Shown here one piece after another: positions 17,355-26,756 of a stretch of 64,000 bases of DNA. The stretch is from contig NZ_AAVU01000014.1 in the NCBI RefSeq assembly GCF_000169095.1, forward strand, positions 62,001 to 126,000, written 5' to 3'. Made by a program: the position numbers and the translations under genes. The stretch is from Lyngbya sp. PCC 8106. Lineage in GTDB: Bacteria; Cyanobacteriota; Cyanobacteriia; Cyanobacteriales; Microcoleaceae. The notes beneath the pieces were generated by a model. The model did not search any database. It was not told where the DNA came from and saw nothing but the letters and a program-made list of their open reading frames with translations. How positions within the stretch are numbered: the stretch's first letter is position 1; each line of letters begins with the position of its first letter.

Positions 17355-19590
17355 TTCTACTCAATTTCGTGCTATTCGTCAAGGGGTTAAACTTGGGATT
17401 TTAACCTTCATCACTTGCTTGATTTTTCTGGTTTTGTGTTTTCCGGCTCGGGCTGAAAATTCATCAACTGGACAAATTCCTTTGACGCTAGATATTTTAC
17501 AGGAAAAAGTAAAAAATCCAGTGAATCAAGCTGGTGTTTATTTTATTGATCTGCAAAATTTTATCATTGATTTACAACCCGAAAATTCAGAATTTAGTCA
17601 ACAATTTTATCAGCAAATTCAAACCGCAGTTAATCAGTCTGAAAAATCGGAAGATACAGTGGGTTTAAATTTGAGTAAGTCTCTGATTAAAGGAGATTTT
17701 ATTGGGAGTAAAATTGGAGTGAGAGTTCCTTTACTTAAAGAAACATTTTGGTCTATTTTTTCATCAGATGAATTAAAAATACTCACTTCAAAACAGTCTC
17801 AACTTTCGCTACGAAGTCAATCTCCTGAAAATGCGGCTGTAACCCTCCCTAAAATTACTGTAATTCGAGGTCGTCTTAAATGCAAGGATACTGAATTTCA
17901 GGGAAATGTTGATTTTAAAAAAGCTTTTTTTATCCGAGGTTTAGATGCTCAAGAGGCAGTATTTAGCCAGAAAACAAATTGGAGTGAAACTATTTTTAAT
18001 AAAGTTTCTAACTTTAACAATGCCATCTTTAAAGATAAAAGCAACTTTAATCAGGCAATCTTTTTAAGTCCAGCAAAGTTTGATAAAACAAATTTTCAAG
18101 CGTTTATAAATTTTGAGGATAGTCATTTTCAGGAAGTGAGTTTTAATCAAGCTCATTTTCAAGATTTTGCTAATTTTAAAAGTATTACTTTTGATGGAGA
18201 AACTGATTTTAGTGAGTCTTGGTGGCAAGGAAGAACTGTTTTTTCCAAGTCTCGCTTAACTCATTCTATTAGTTTTCAACAGGCTATTTTTGAAGAATCT
18301 GTTGATTTCCGGGATACTCGGTTTAACCAAGGGCTTAGTTTACGAGAAGCCAGTCTTCAAAGTGCAATTGATTTTAGTGATGCAGGATTTGGTCGATTAA
18401 CAAAAATTAATGTTTCTGACTTAATGTTTGATTCAAATTCAGCTCAAATTATGGGTGATCCGGGTATTATTGGGACAGTTATTTCGGTGAAAACATTACA
18501 AGGAAATGAAAACTTACTTCGCAATTTAATTCAAAACTTTCGTCAACAAGAACAGATTGAGGATGCTAATAAAATTGAATATCTCAGAGCGCAGTTAATG
18601 CTTAAACAATTTAAACGTAATATTTTTGGAGTAGACTTAAATACTGCTTCTATGTCTCGATTAATTTATGCTGGATTTACTAAAGAACAAGCAAATGATA
18701 TTTTAAATTCAAGAATTAAACAGCCTTTTCGGAACTTAACTGAGATTTTAAAGCTAGATAAAATTGATTTAGCAACCTATATTAAAGTTTATGATCGTGT
18801 CGTTGCTAATCGTTACCAGGGAGAACAAGACAAAGATACAAAAACTGGATGGGAAAAAGTTGTTTTTGATAATTATATTATTCCATTTTTCAAAAGTATT
18901 GATACGGCTTTACATTGGCTGGAGTTAAGTGTACTTTTACTCTTGAGTGGTTATGGAACCCGTTTTGAATTAGTTGCGGGAGTCGGTATTGTTGCCATTG
19001 CTTATTTTGGCTTAGTATTTTGGTTTGTAGATCGAGTCAGGAGACGACATCCGACAGCGATTTTGCCAACATCTTCAGAAACAATTTGGATGTTAACCAG
19101 TTATGGAATATTAACTTCTATTGGTTTAACTCAAATCTTTAGGGAATCGAGTCATCCAATTTTAACTTTACTTTGTTTAGCGGTTTTTATTGTTCCAATT
19201 CCCGGTTTTTTAGTTGGATTTTTGTATTACCGAGGGCGTCATCATAACTTATTAGATTCATCTTATCTTACTGAAGATGCTAGTCAGCGACAACTACGAT
19301 TAATGATTGGTAGATTACCGTTAATGCCACGATTTATTTTCTTTCGCGATCGCTATATGCCGATTCTTTGGGATAGAGGCTGGAGTTGGCTGAATTATTA
19401 TGATTTTAGCCTCAATAATTTTCTCAAATTTGGCTTTAATGATCTCCGTCTCCGAGATGAACACCTACCGGGAATAATCGCTAATTTAGTCTGGTATCAG
19501 TGGAGTTTAGGGGTTCTTTATCTTATTCTTCTATTTTGGACACTTTCTCGCACAATTCCAGGATTAAATCTGCTGATCTATCTGAAGTAA
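17320..19590 (+). CDS. Secreted/membrane pentapeptide-repeat protein with HhH segment and C-terminal membrane domain
   Basis: The frame is open from 17203. A TTG at 17320 would give a short N-terminus followed by a signal peptide (LGILTFITCLIFLVLCFPARAE), so I place the start there with low certainty; it overlaps the GNAT gene by 35 bases. After about 130 residues comes a run of degenerate pentapeptide repeats (FNNAIF, FNQAIF, FDKTNF, FEDSHF, FQDFAN). A helix-hairpin-helix-like segment of the ComEA kind (VDLNTASMSRLIYAGFTKEQ) follows, and then about five membrane helices to the end. The order pentapeptide, HhH, membrane is unusual and I do not know its function. Confidence 0.75.
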   Translation: MKNNLCLNNIFSSTQFRAIRQGVKLGILTFITCLIFLVLCFPARAENSSTGQIPLTLDILQEKVKNPVNQAGVYFIDLQNFIIDLQPENSEFSQQFYQQIQTAVNQSEKSEDTVGLNLSKSLIKGDFIGSKIGVRVPLLKETFWSIFSSDELKILTSKQSQLSLRSQSPENAAVTLPKITVIRGRLKCKDTEFQGNVDFKKAFFIRGLDAQEAVFSQKTNWSETIFNKVSNFNNAIFKDKSNFNQAIFLSPAKFDKTNFQAFINFEDSHFQEVSFNQAHFQDFANFKSITFDGETDFSESWWQGRTVFSKSRLTHSISFQQAIFEESVDFRDTRFNQGLSLREASLQSAIDFSDAGFGRLTKINVSDLMFDSNSAQIMGDPGIIGTVISVKTLQGNENLLRNLIQNFRQQEQIEDANKIEYLRAQLMLKQFKRNIFGVDLNTASMSRLIYAGFTKEQANDILNSRIKQPFRNLTEILKLDKIDLATYIKVYDRVVANRYQGEQDKDTKTGWEKVVFDNYIIPFFKSIDTALHWLELSVLLLLSGYGTRFELVAGVGIVAIAYFGLVFWFVDRVRRRHPTAILPTSSETIWMLTSYGILTSIGLTQIFRESSHPILTLLCLAVFIVPIPGFLVGFLYYRGRHHNLLDSSYLTEDASQRQLRLMIGRLPLMPRFIFFRDRYMPILWDRGWSWLNYYDFSLNNFLKFGFNDLRLRDEHLPGIIANLVWYQWSLGVLYLILLFWTLSRTIPGLNLLIYLK

Positions 19591-19594
19591 GAGT

Positions 19595-20266
19595 TTAGTT
19601 TAAATAAGAGAGAGTCAATAACTCTTGCTGATATTTTGAGAGGATTTCTTGCACTTGTTGATCAGAAGTTTGAGAAAAATCTTCATACCAAAAACTAATC
19701 GCTTTCAGTAATTTAGGTTGAACTAAACAGATCACTTGAGTGACTTGATCTTCCAATTGTTGACAAGTGCTTGGAGGGGCGAGAGGAACCGCGACAACAA
19801 TGGCTTTAGGTTGATGCGATCGCATAACTTCAATTGCTGCAAAGAGTGTAGAACCCGTCGCAACTCCATCATCAACTAAAATTACAATTTTATCTTCTAC
19901 ATTTAGAGGTAAATCTCTACCTCGATAAAGATGATAACGTCGTTGTAATTCTTGTTTTTCTGTCGCTAAAACTTGGTCAAAAGCAGGCTGAGAAACGTCC
20001 CAAGATTTAATAATTTCTGGATTGAGTGTGATTGTATTTCCCTGTCCAATCGCACCCATTGCTAGTTCTTTATGTGCAGGAACTCCTAGTTTACGAACTA
20101 AACATACATCCAAAGCAACATGAAGTGATTTAGCGATTTCATAAGCAACAGGAACCCCTCCACGCGGCAAACCCAAAACGATTACATCAGAACGATTTGC
20201 ATATTTTCTCAGCCGAGATGCGAGTAACTGTCCGGCTTCAGTTCGATTTTTAAAGTGCATATTCAT
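19595..20266 (-). CDS. Phosphoribosyltransferase family protein
   Basis: The 223-residue protein has the PRPP-binding loop VILVDDGVATGSTLFAAI (about residues 127-144) and an N-terminal LPRGGVPVAYEIAK segment, both typical of the stand-alone type I phosphoribosyltransferases common in cyanobacteria. The natural base or substrate is unknown. ATG at 20266 is chosen because AGAGGT lies nine bases ahead; a second ATG two codons on is also possible. It converges with the pentapeptide gene, with four bases between. Confidence 0.88.
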   Translation of the reverse strand: MNMHFKNRTEAGQLLASRLRKYANRSDVIVLGLPRGGVPVAYEIAKSLHVALDVCLVRKLGVPAHKELAMGAIGQGNTITLNPEIIKSWDVSQPAFDQVLATEKQELQRRYHLYRGRDLPLNVEDKIVILVDDGVATGSTLFAAIEVMRSHQPKAIVVAVPLAPPSTCQQLEDQVTQVICLVQPKLLKAISFWYEDFSQTSDQQVQEILSKYQQELLTLSYLN

Positions 20267-20583
20267 ATTAACTGACCTCTAAGTTGATCTCTGTTCAACG
20301 TTGTATTTTTTAGAGCAAATGTTTTTTTCTACCAACCGATAGATGACAAAATTTCAATCAAGCAATAATGATTTATTCAAAATAAACTTGATGTAGCGTA
20401 TAATAACTTCACTCTATCTCTATTATTATTTTAACAAATTTTCATCAGTAACTGAGTTGATCGTGAATAATCTCAACTTATTAACCCAGTTTCTCAAACC
20501 AAATTTTAAGTTTTTTAAACTCATCTTGCCATTGAAGCTAGTGACCCAGTTCCCTATAATCAAAATGCAGCAAAAAATTGATT
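20267..20583. other. Intergenic region before the glutathione-dependent formaldehyde dehydrogenase gene
   Basis: An AT-rich divergent spacer that must carry promoters for the phosphoribosyltransferase and dehydrogenase genes. I see no gene, strong hairpin or repeat. Confidence 0.5.
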
Positions 20584-21693
20584 ATGGATGTAAAAGCCGC
20601 CATTGCTTGGGAAGCGGGTAAACCGTTAAGTTTAGAAACCGTTCAACTCGAAGGCCCTAAAGCTGGAGAAGTTTTGGTCGAAATAAAAGCCACAGGTGTT
20701 TGTCATACCGATGCCTATACTCTCTCTGGTGCCGACCCTGAAGGGCTATTTCCGGCGATTTTGGGGCATGAAGGGGCGGGAGTTGTGGTCGAAGTTGGGC
20801 CGGATGTCAAAAGCCTCAAACCGGGCGATCATGTCATTCCCCTCTACACGCCGGAATGTCGCCAATGTGAGTATTGTCTTAGCATGAAAACCAATCTTTG
20901 TCAAGCCATTCGTTCAACGCAAGGCAAAGGAGTGATGCCAGATGGAAGTAGTCGGTTTTCGATCAATGGTCAGAAAATTTATCACTACATGGGAACTTCT
21001 ACCTTTTCAAATTATACCGTATTGCCGGAAATTGCGGTTGCAAAAATTCGTGAAGATGCGCCTTTTGAGAAGGTTTGTTATATCGGTTGTGGCGTAACAA
21101 CGGGAGTCGGCGCTGTTGTGAATACGGCTAAAGTTGAACCGGGATCAAATGTCGTTGTTTTTGGGCTAGGTGGGATTGGATTAAATGTAATTCAAGCTGC
21201 AAAAATGGTCGGGGCGGATATGATTGTTGGGGTTGATATTAACCCCGGAAAACGAGAAATTGCTGAAAAATTTGGGATGACTCATTTTGTAAATCCCAAA
21301 GAAATTGAAGGGGATTTAGTGCCGTATTTAGTGGAGTTAACTAAAGGCGGTGCTGACTACAGTTTTGAATGTATTGGCAATGTTAATGTCATGCGTCAAG
21401 CCTTAGAATGCTGTCATAAAGGTTGGGGCGTTAGTGTCATTATTGGCGTGGCGGGTGCCGGACAGGAAATTAGCACTCGACCCTTTCAGTTAGTCACCGG
21501 GAGAGTGTGGAAAGGTTCGGCTTTTGGAGGCGCGAGAGGACGAACAGACGTTCCTAAAATTGTTGATTGGTACATGGATGGAAAAATTAATATAGATGAT
21601 TTGATTACCCATGTTTTACCCATTGAACAAATTAATGATGCGTTTGATTTGATGCACAAAGGCGAATCGATTCGGACTGTTTTAACCTTTTAA
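20584..21693 (+). CDS. frmA: S-(hydroxymethyl)glutathione dehydrogenase / class III alcohol dehydrogenase
   Basis: The enzyme oxidises S-hydroxymethylglutathione to S-formylglutathione with NAD, which removes formaldehyde. The 369-residue protein has the catalytic zinc Cys in GVCHTDAY, the box GHEGAGVV, the four-cysteine structural zinc lobe (CRQCEYCLSMKTNLCQ) and the NAD motif GLGGIGLNVIQ. The segment GVMPDGSSRFS and the high conservation throughout mark class III rather than an ordinary alcohol dehydrogenase. A TTG at 20578 opens the frame, but the ATG at 20584 (MDVKAAIAWEAG) is chosen. Confidence 0.95.
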   Translation: MDVKAAIAWEAGKPLSLETVQLEGPKAGEVLVEIKATGVCHTDAYTLSGADPEGLFPAILGHEGAGVVVEVGPDVKSLKPGDHVIPLYTPECRQCEYCLSMKTNLCQAIRSTQGKGVMPDGSSRFSINGQKIYHYMGTSTFSNYTVLPEIAVAKIREDAPFEKVCYIGCGVTTGVGAVVNTAKVEPGSNVVVFGLGGIGLNVIQAAKMVGADMIVGVDINPGKREIAEKFGMTHFVNPKEIEGDLVPYLVELTKGGADYSFECIGNVNVMRQALECCHKGWGVSVIIGVAGAGQEISTRPFQLVTGRVWKGSAFGGARGRTDVPKIVDWYMDGKINIDDLITHVLPIEQINDAFDLMHKGESIRTVLTF

Positions 21694-21710
21694 AAAAAGA
21701 TTCATCCCCC

Positions 21711-21787
21711 TAAATCCCCCTTAGAAAGGGGGACTTTTAAGCTTATACCTTTCTCTTATTCCCCCCTTACAAAGGGGGGCGAGGGGG
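21711..21787. repeat. Pair of CCCCCTT/AAGGGGG hairpins
   Basis: Two similar hairpins stand in a row: CCCCCTT-AG-AAAGGGGG (21716-21732) and CCCCCCTT-AC-AAAGGGGGG (21761-21779), then another G-run. A related 9-bp inverted repeat occurs at 27471-27520. They follow the frmA stop and may end its transcript, but they also look like a dispersed genomic repeat. Confidence 0.7.
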
Positions 21788-21883
21788 GATCGATAATCTA
21801 GAAGCATTGGTAGAAAATATTTTAGGATTTTATAGTAAAATCAACACAGACCCAAAAAAACACAACACAAACAGGACATCAAA

Positions 21884-22816
21884 ATGCGAATTTTAATCAT
21901 GGGCGGAACCCGTTTTATCGGGGTTTACTTAACTCAAATTTTAGTCGAACAAGGTCACGAAGTCGTTTTATTTAACCGAGGAAATAAACCCGCACCTGTG
22001 GACGGAATTAAACAAATTCACGGCGATAGAACCGACGCAGACCAAATCAAAGAAAAACTCGCTAATGAAAACTTTGATGCGATTTTTGATAATAATGGAC
22101 GTCAACTCAGCGATACTCAACCCCTTGCGGATTTATTCAAAGGAAAAGTCAAGCATTTTGTTTATATGAGTTCGGCTGGAGTTTATTTAAAATCTCCTGA
22201 AATGCCTCATATTGAAGGGGATAAAACAGATCCAAAAAGTCGTCATTTAGGCAAATACGAAACCGAAACTTACCTACAAGAACAGCAATTACCCTGGACA
22301 TCTATCCGCCCAACTTATATTTATGGCCCCCAAAATTATAACCCTTTAGAATCTTGGTTTTTTGATCGCATTGTTGCTAATCGTCCGATTCCGATTCCGG
22401 GTAATGGACTACATATTACTCAGTTAGGTCATGTCAAAGATTTAGCTAACGCAATGGTCGCTGTATTAGGCAATGAAAACGCTATCGGTCAGGTGTATAA
22501 TATCTCGGGTGAACGTTATGTTACTTTCGATGGTTTAGCGGGTGCCTGTGCGGTTGCTGCGGGGAAATCAGCAGAAGATTTAAACATTGTTCATTATGAC
22601 CCCAAACAGTTTGATTTTGGCAAGAAAAAGCCTTTTCCGCTGCGGCTTCAACATTTCTTTGCGGATGTTCACAAAGCGATGAATGAGTTGAATTGGCAAC
22701 CGGAATTTGATTTAGTTTCGGGGTTAAAAGATTCGTTTGAAAATGATTATCAGACGACGGATAAAGCCGAGGTTGATTTTAGTTTAGATGACGAAATTAT
22801 CAAGGCTGTTCAATAG
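21884..22816 (+). CDS. NAD-dependent epimerase/dehydratase, CSP41-like
   Basis: The 310-residue protein begins MRILIMGGTRFIGVYL, with the Rossmann GGTRFIG motif of the extended SDR family, followed by VYMSSAGVYL where a typical YxxxK catalytic pair is not clear. The overall pattern (FNRGNKPAP, YGPQNYNPLESWFFDRI, GHVKDLANAM) is that of the cyanobacterial homologues of chloroplast CSP41, an RNA-binding SDR protein that associates with ribosomes and transcripts. An RNA role rather than sugar epimerisation is inferred from that family. It is a single gene, with the palindrome of the next gene starting 19 bases after its stop. Confidence 0.85.
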   Translation: MRILIMGGTRFIGVYLTQILVEQGHEVVLFNRGNKPAPVDGIKQIHGDRTDADQIKEKLANENFDAIFDNNGRQLSDTQPLADLFKGKVKHFVYMSSAGVYLKSPEMPHIEGDKTDPKSRHLGKYETETYLQEQQLPWTSIRPTYIYGPQNYNPLESWFFDRIVANRPIPIPGNGLHITQLGHVKDLANAMVAVLGNENAIGQVYNISGERYVTFDGLAGACAVAAGKSAEDLNIVHYDPKQFDFGKKKPFPLRLQHFFADVHKAMNELNWQPEFDLVSGLKDSFENDYQTTDKAEVDFSLDDEIIKAVQ

Positions 22817-22834
22817 GTTGGGTTGATAAATTTA

Positions 22835-22853
22835 GGGCGCAAGCCTTGCGCCC
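22835..22853. repeat. Dispersed palindrome GGGCGCAAG-N-CTTGCGCCC, copy 2
   Basis: Perfect 9-bp arms at 22835-22843 and 22845-22853, the same element as 450-468. It lies 33 bases ahead of the KGK gene start and was copied together with the gene into the diverged copy at 23352. Confidence 0.85.
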
Positions 22854-22885
22854 CTACGGGTGATTTTAGATTTATTGGGTTTAAT

Positions 22886-23344
22886 ATGAGTCAGTTTGAA
22901 TTATTAAATGATGACACAACAATCTTGATGATTTATCAGGATACGTTTACTGTTGCTAGGTTGAAAGAATTAATATCTTATAAGCTTTATCGTAAATTCA
23001 CTGATAGTCCAGAAAATACTCGGCGCAGTAGTTTTGCTTCATCTCTCCGTAATAGTCTTGTTCTCATTGAAGAACAAAACGTCCGAATTAATATGGATAA
23101 TTTTCAATTTACATTCCCAACTGATGGAATGGAGTGTAAACTCTTAGATTTTTATACCAAACAATGGAAAACAGGTAAACTCAAAATATTTACTGATGTA
23201 CAAGTTATTCCAAGCGGTACACATGGCTATGATACTAGCGTCAAAATAAACGAACTCAAACTCGAATTTGCACCAGATGAACCACCCCTTTCAGACATAG
23301 AAACATCATTAGATGAATTTAGAAAACAGAACCTAGAATCATAA
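22886..23344 (+). CDS. KGK domain-containing protein
   Basis: The 152-residue protein resembles the cyanobacterial KGK family: an N-terminal stretch FELLNDDTTILMI with FTVARLKELI, a central GMECKLLDFYTKQWKTGKLKI that contains the KGK-like motif, then KLEFAPDEPP and an acidic end (SLDEFRKQN). The family has no known function. The frame opens at 22823 but runs through the palindrome there, so the ATG at 22886 (MSQFELL) is chosen. A broken tandem copy with the same upstream palindrome follows directly. Confidence 0.75.
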   Translation: MSQFELLNDDTTILMIYQDTFTVARLKELISYKLYRKFTDSPENTRRSSFASSLRNSLVLIEEQNVRINMDNFQFTFPTDGMECKLLDFYTKQWKTGKLKIFTDVQVIPSGTHGYDTSVKINELKLEFAPDEPPLSDIETSLDEFRKQNLES

Positions 23345-23351
23345 ACCGTAG

Positions 23352-23371
23352 GGGCGCAAGGTTTGCGTCCC
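23352..23371. repeat. Dispersed palindrome, diverged copy 3
   Basis: GGGCGCAAG (23352-23360) is followed by an altered right arm TTTGCGTCC (23362-23370). It heads the second, broken KGK copy exactly as copy 2 heads the intact one. Confidence 0.7.
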
Positions 23372-23402
23372 TATAGATGATTTTAGATTTATTGAGTTTA
23401 AT

Positions 23403-23648
23403 CTGGGTCAGTTTGAATTATTAAATAATGACACCACTATTTTGATGATTAATCAGGATAGGTTTACTGTTGCTAGGTTGAAAGAATTAGTCAAACGCAA
23501 ACTCTATCAACAATTAACTAAAACTCAAGAATCATGCCAGTATAGTGCTGATGACAGACCACTATGTTATCATGGACATTTAGAGTCTCATCTCTACAAT
23601 GATATGCTATGCCAATTGACTTTCACTATGTATCTGAGCATAGGTTAG
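23403..23648 (+). pseudogene. Broken tandem copy of the KGK-domain gene
   Basis: From 23376 to about 23530 this DNA is closely similar to 22860-23010. The start ATGAGTCAG of the intact gene has become CTGGGTCAG here (23403), so the normal start is lost. The reading frame keeps QFELLNNDTTILMINQDRF and FTVARLKELV, then departs from the parent after about 45 residues and stops at 23648 without the KGK motif. It is therefore a truncated duplicate. A short frame inside its end (23609-23695, MPIDFHYVSEHRLVITRFHG) may be the start of another lost gene. Confidence 0.8.
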
Positions 23649-23851
23649 TCATAACCCGATTTCATGGTGTTTTGACCGATAATGATATCGAGTGAGACTG
23701 CGGATAATATTCGCAACCATGTTGAGAAAATAATCGCCCAGGGAAACCATATCTTTGGAATTTTCAAAGCTCGTGAAAGTGTTCTTTTTTTCTTAAAAAA
23801 TCAAATAATTAGTGATAGCTTGAGACTATTTTTTGGTCGGGAGGACGTTAT

Positions 23852-26749
23852 ATGTCTAAAAGATTGACCTATGAAGAATTGGAGCAGCGAGTTCGGGATC
23901 TGGAGGCGAGCCAAACACTCCGAGAACAAAGCCACATTGACGGGTTGATCGAAAGCATACAGGCTGGGGTAGTGGTTCATAGCAGGGACGGAACCGTAAT
24001 CAGAAGTAATACAACAGCGCAAATAATGCTGGGCTTAACACACGAGCAGATGCTCGGAAATGAGTTGTTTGATCCTGCTTGGATATTTTTGCGGGAGGAC
24101 GGTAGCCCGATGCCGGTTGAAGAATATCCTGTGTCACGGGTTCTTAAGACGAAAAAGCCCGTCCATAACCTGGTGGTGGGCATTCAGCGCAGCAATAAAG
24201 TCGAACCGATTTGGGTTCTTGCTACAGCAATCCCGGAGTTTGACGAAAACGGCCACATCAGCCAAATTGTTGCCAGCTTTACGGACATTAGCTCGCTTAA
24301 AAAAAGTCAGGAACAATATCGGAACTTGTTCGAGAATACGATGCAGGAGGTACACCTCTGGAAGCTCGTTCGTGATCAGCAAGGTGCGATTAAGACCTGG
24401 CGATTGGTAGAGGTCAATCCTGCCGCTCTCAAAGCCTGGGGCAAAACCCGTTCTGAAATTATCGGCAAAACAACCGATGAAATCTTCTCATACAATGCAA
24501 CGGAACAGTTCATGCCCATTGTGAAAAAGATTTTTTCAGAAGGCACACCCTACAAATGGGAAGCCTATTTCGCACCAACAGGTCAGTTCTATCACATGAC
24601 CAGTGTCCCATTTGGGGAATATTTCATGAGTACCGGGACAGACATCACCGACCGCAAGTATGCTGAAATGGCCTTACAGAAAAGTGAGAAGCTCCTCTCC
24701 CAGGCTGAAGAAATTGCAGATATGGGAAGCTGGGAATGGGATATTGAAAACGATATAGCGTATTGGTCAGATGGTTTATTTAAAATTTTTCAACGTTCGC
24801 CTCAAGAAGGCGCACCACAATGGGAAAAACAGTCAGGGTTTTATAAAAAAGAAAGTTATGAACAATTAAGTAGGGCAGTAGAAAGGTGTGTTCAAAACGG
24901 AACACCTTACGAAGTTGAAGTGCAAGCCATACGTTCAGACGGCGAAATACGAACTTGTATTTCTCGCGGAAGGGCTGAAAAAAACGGTGAAGGGAAAATA
25001 TTCCGCCTGTTCGGAACTTTTAATGACATCACCGAGCAAATAAAAGCAGAGCAAGCATTAAAGAAAAGCGAAACTTTATTACGCAATATCATTAACTCTT
25101 CAACTGATTATATCTTTGTAAAAGACAAGAATTTAAAGACAATCTTATGTAATCAACAATTTGCCCAAGCAGTCAAAAAAAAACCGTCTGATTTAATTGG
25201 CAAAACAGATATTGAAAACGGTTGGGATGCTGAACTGGTGAAAGGCAACCCTGACAAAGGGATTACAGGATACGAAACATACGATCTTGAAGTATTAAGC
25301 GGAAAGATTGTTCAAAGCACGGATACAGCAATCATTTCCGGTGAAACTATTTTTCTAAATAGCGTAAAAATCCCTCTGAAAGATGAGAATAATCAAATAT
25401 TTGGTGTACTTGGAATCAGCAGGGATATTACTGAACAAAAAAAAGCGGAACAAGCTCTCAAAGCAAGCGAAGAACAGTTCCGCACACTCGTTAATAAAAG
25501 CCCGTTCCCTATTGTTGTTACGGATACGGCGGGTGAAAACATTCTGCATTGGAGTAAAAGCGCACAAGAACTGTTTGGGCATCGGCCAAAAACGCCTGCC
25601 GAATGGTTTTCCCTTGCTTATCCTGATCCCCAATACCGCCAGGAGGTTATCGACCGCTCGAAGCCGTATCTCGAAAGAGCGCAACACTCGAAAATAGCGG
25701 TGAATAGCGGTGAGTATCACATTACGTGCCGGGATGGGTCTGTCAAAATATGCGAGATCTACGCGCAATTGATTTCTGGCTACCTTATATTGACACATAA
25801 TGATATTACCGAGCGCAAACAAACTGAAGCAGAAATTCAGGCAGCCAAGGAATTTCTAAATACCCTGATTGATTTAAGTATGTTTGGTATGTGGATATCC
25901 GATCAAGAAGGGACAGTCATACAGGTAAACCGTGTTTTATGCGAAACCATGAATTTAGCCGACGATCAGATCGTTGGCAAATATAACGTCTTTAAAGATA
26001 AGAACCTGAAAGCGCAAGGTTTTATGCCTCAAGTGAAGTCTGTTTTCGAGAAGTATCAACCGGCGCGTTTTACAATTTTTTGGCAGGCGACCAGGATTAA
26101 CGATTTTGCTTTTCAAGCAGCACGGGATATGTATATCGATGTCTATATGTTTCCCATAATGGATACACAAGGAAAGTTGAAGAATGTAGTCTGTCAATGG
26201 GTAGACATTAGCGAACTCAAAAATGCGGAAACAAAACTACGTGAAATGGTTGAATTTGATTCCTTAACGCAAGTTTATTCAAGGCAGTATTTATTGGGAT
26301 TAGCCGAAAGAATGTTTATGCGTATCAAGCAAGAACAGACTTCTCTTTTATGTATGATGTTTGATATTGATCACTTTAAATTAATCAATGATCAATATGG
26401 ACACAAGGCTGGTGATATTGCATTAATCGCTTTTTCAGAAATTGTCTCCAAGAATCTTAGGAGCAATGATATATTCGGAAGGCTTGGTGGAGAAGAATTT
26501 TTAGCAGTAGTTCCAGAAATTTCATTAGAAGCGGGTAAGAAATTAGCTGAACGAATAAGACTTGAAGTTGAAAAAACGCCAATTACAGTGGGTGCAGACT
26601 GCATAACCATGACAGTGAGTATTGGTATATCAATGTACAAAAACAACAAGAATTTGGCTACATTTGATGAACTGATAGAACTTTCTGACAAGGCTCTCTA
26701 CACAGCTAAGAATAGTGGTAGAAATCGTGTTTGCGTTGATCACACATAA
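23852..26749 (+). CDS. Multi-PAS diguanylate cyclase (six PAS domains and GGDEF)
   Basis: The 965-residue protein starts with a short coil (LTYEELEQRVRDLEASQ), then about six PAS domains (roughly 27-150, 155-275, 283-395, 405-530, 545-655, 665-790) and a GGDEF domain (about 795-965). The active loop GGEEF is at 879-883 with the inhibitory RxxD at 870-873. There is no membrane segment, so it should sense inside the cell. A strong ribosome site GGGAGG lies six bases before the ATG. The N-terminal TYEELEQRV coil is typical of Desulfobacterota signalling proteins, I see no HIP1 site in its 2.9 kb, and its composition changes along its length, which suggests transfer and PAS shuffling. Confidence 0.9.
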   Translation: MSKRLTYEELEQRVRDLEASQTLREQSHIDGLIESIQAGVVVHSRDGTVIRSNTTAQIMLGLTHEQMLGNELFDPAWIFLREDGSPMPVEEYPVSRVLKTKKPVHNLVVGIQRSNKVEPIWVLATAIPEFDENGHISQIVASFTDISSLKKSQEQYRNLFENTMQEVHLWKLVRDQQGAIKTWRLVEVNPAALKAWGKTRSEIIGKTTDEIFSYNATEQFMPIVKKIFSEGTPYKWEAYFAPTGQFYHMTSVPFGEYFMSTGTDITDRKYAEMALQKSEKLLSQAEEIADMGSWEWDIENDIAYWSDGLFKIFQRSPQEGAPQWEKQSGFYKKESYEQLSRAVERCVQNGTPYEVEVQAIRSDGEIRTCISRGRAEKNGEGKIFRLFGTFNDITEQIKAEQALKKSETLLRNIINSSTDYIFVKDKNLKTILCNQQFAQAVKKKPSDLIGKTDIENGWDAELVKGNPDKGITGYETYDLEVLSGKIVQSTDTAIISGETIFLNSVKIPLKDENNQIFGVLGISRDITEQKKAEQALKASEEQFRTLVNKSPFPIVVTDTAGENILHWSKSAQELFGHRPKTPAEWFSLAYPDPQYRQEVIDRSKPYLERAQHSKIAVNSGEYHITCRDGSVKICEIYAQLISGYLILTHNDITERKQTEAEIQAAKEFLNTLIDLSMFGMWISDQEGTVIQVNRVLCETMNLADDQIVGKYNVFKDKNLKAQGFMPQVKSVFEKYQPARFTIFWQATRINDFAFQAARDMYIDVYMFPIMDTQGKLKNVVCQWVDISELKNAETKLREMVEFDSLTQVYSRQYLLGLAERMFMRIKQEQTSLLCMMFDIDHFKLINDQYGHKAGDIALIAFSEIVSKNLRSNDIFGRLGGEEFLAVVPEISLEAGKKLAERIRLEVEKTPITVGADCITMTVSIGISMYKNNKNLATFDELIELSDKALYTAKNSGRNRVCVDHT

Positions 26750-26756
26750 AACGAAG

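Noticed and set aside
23682..23867. 61-codon frame just before the multi-PAS cyclase
   Set aside because: It runs into the ribosome site of the next gene and has no recognisable features; it may be debris of the preceding broken genes.
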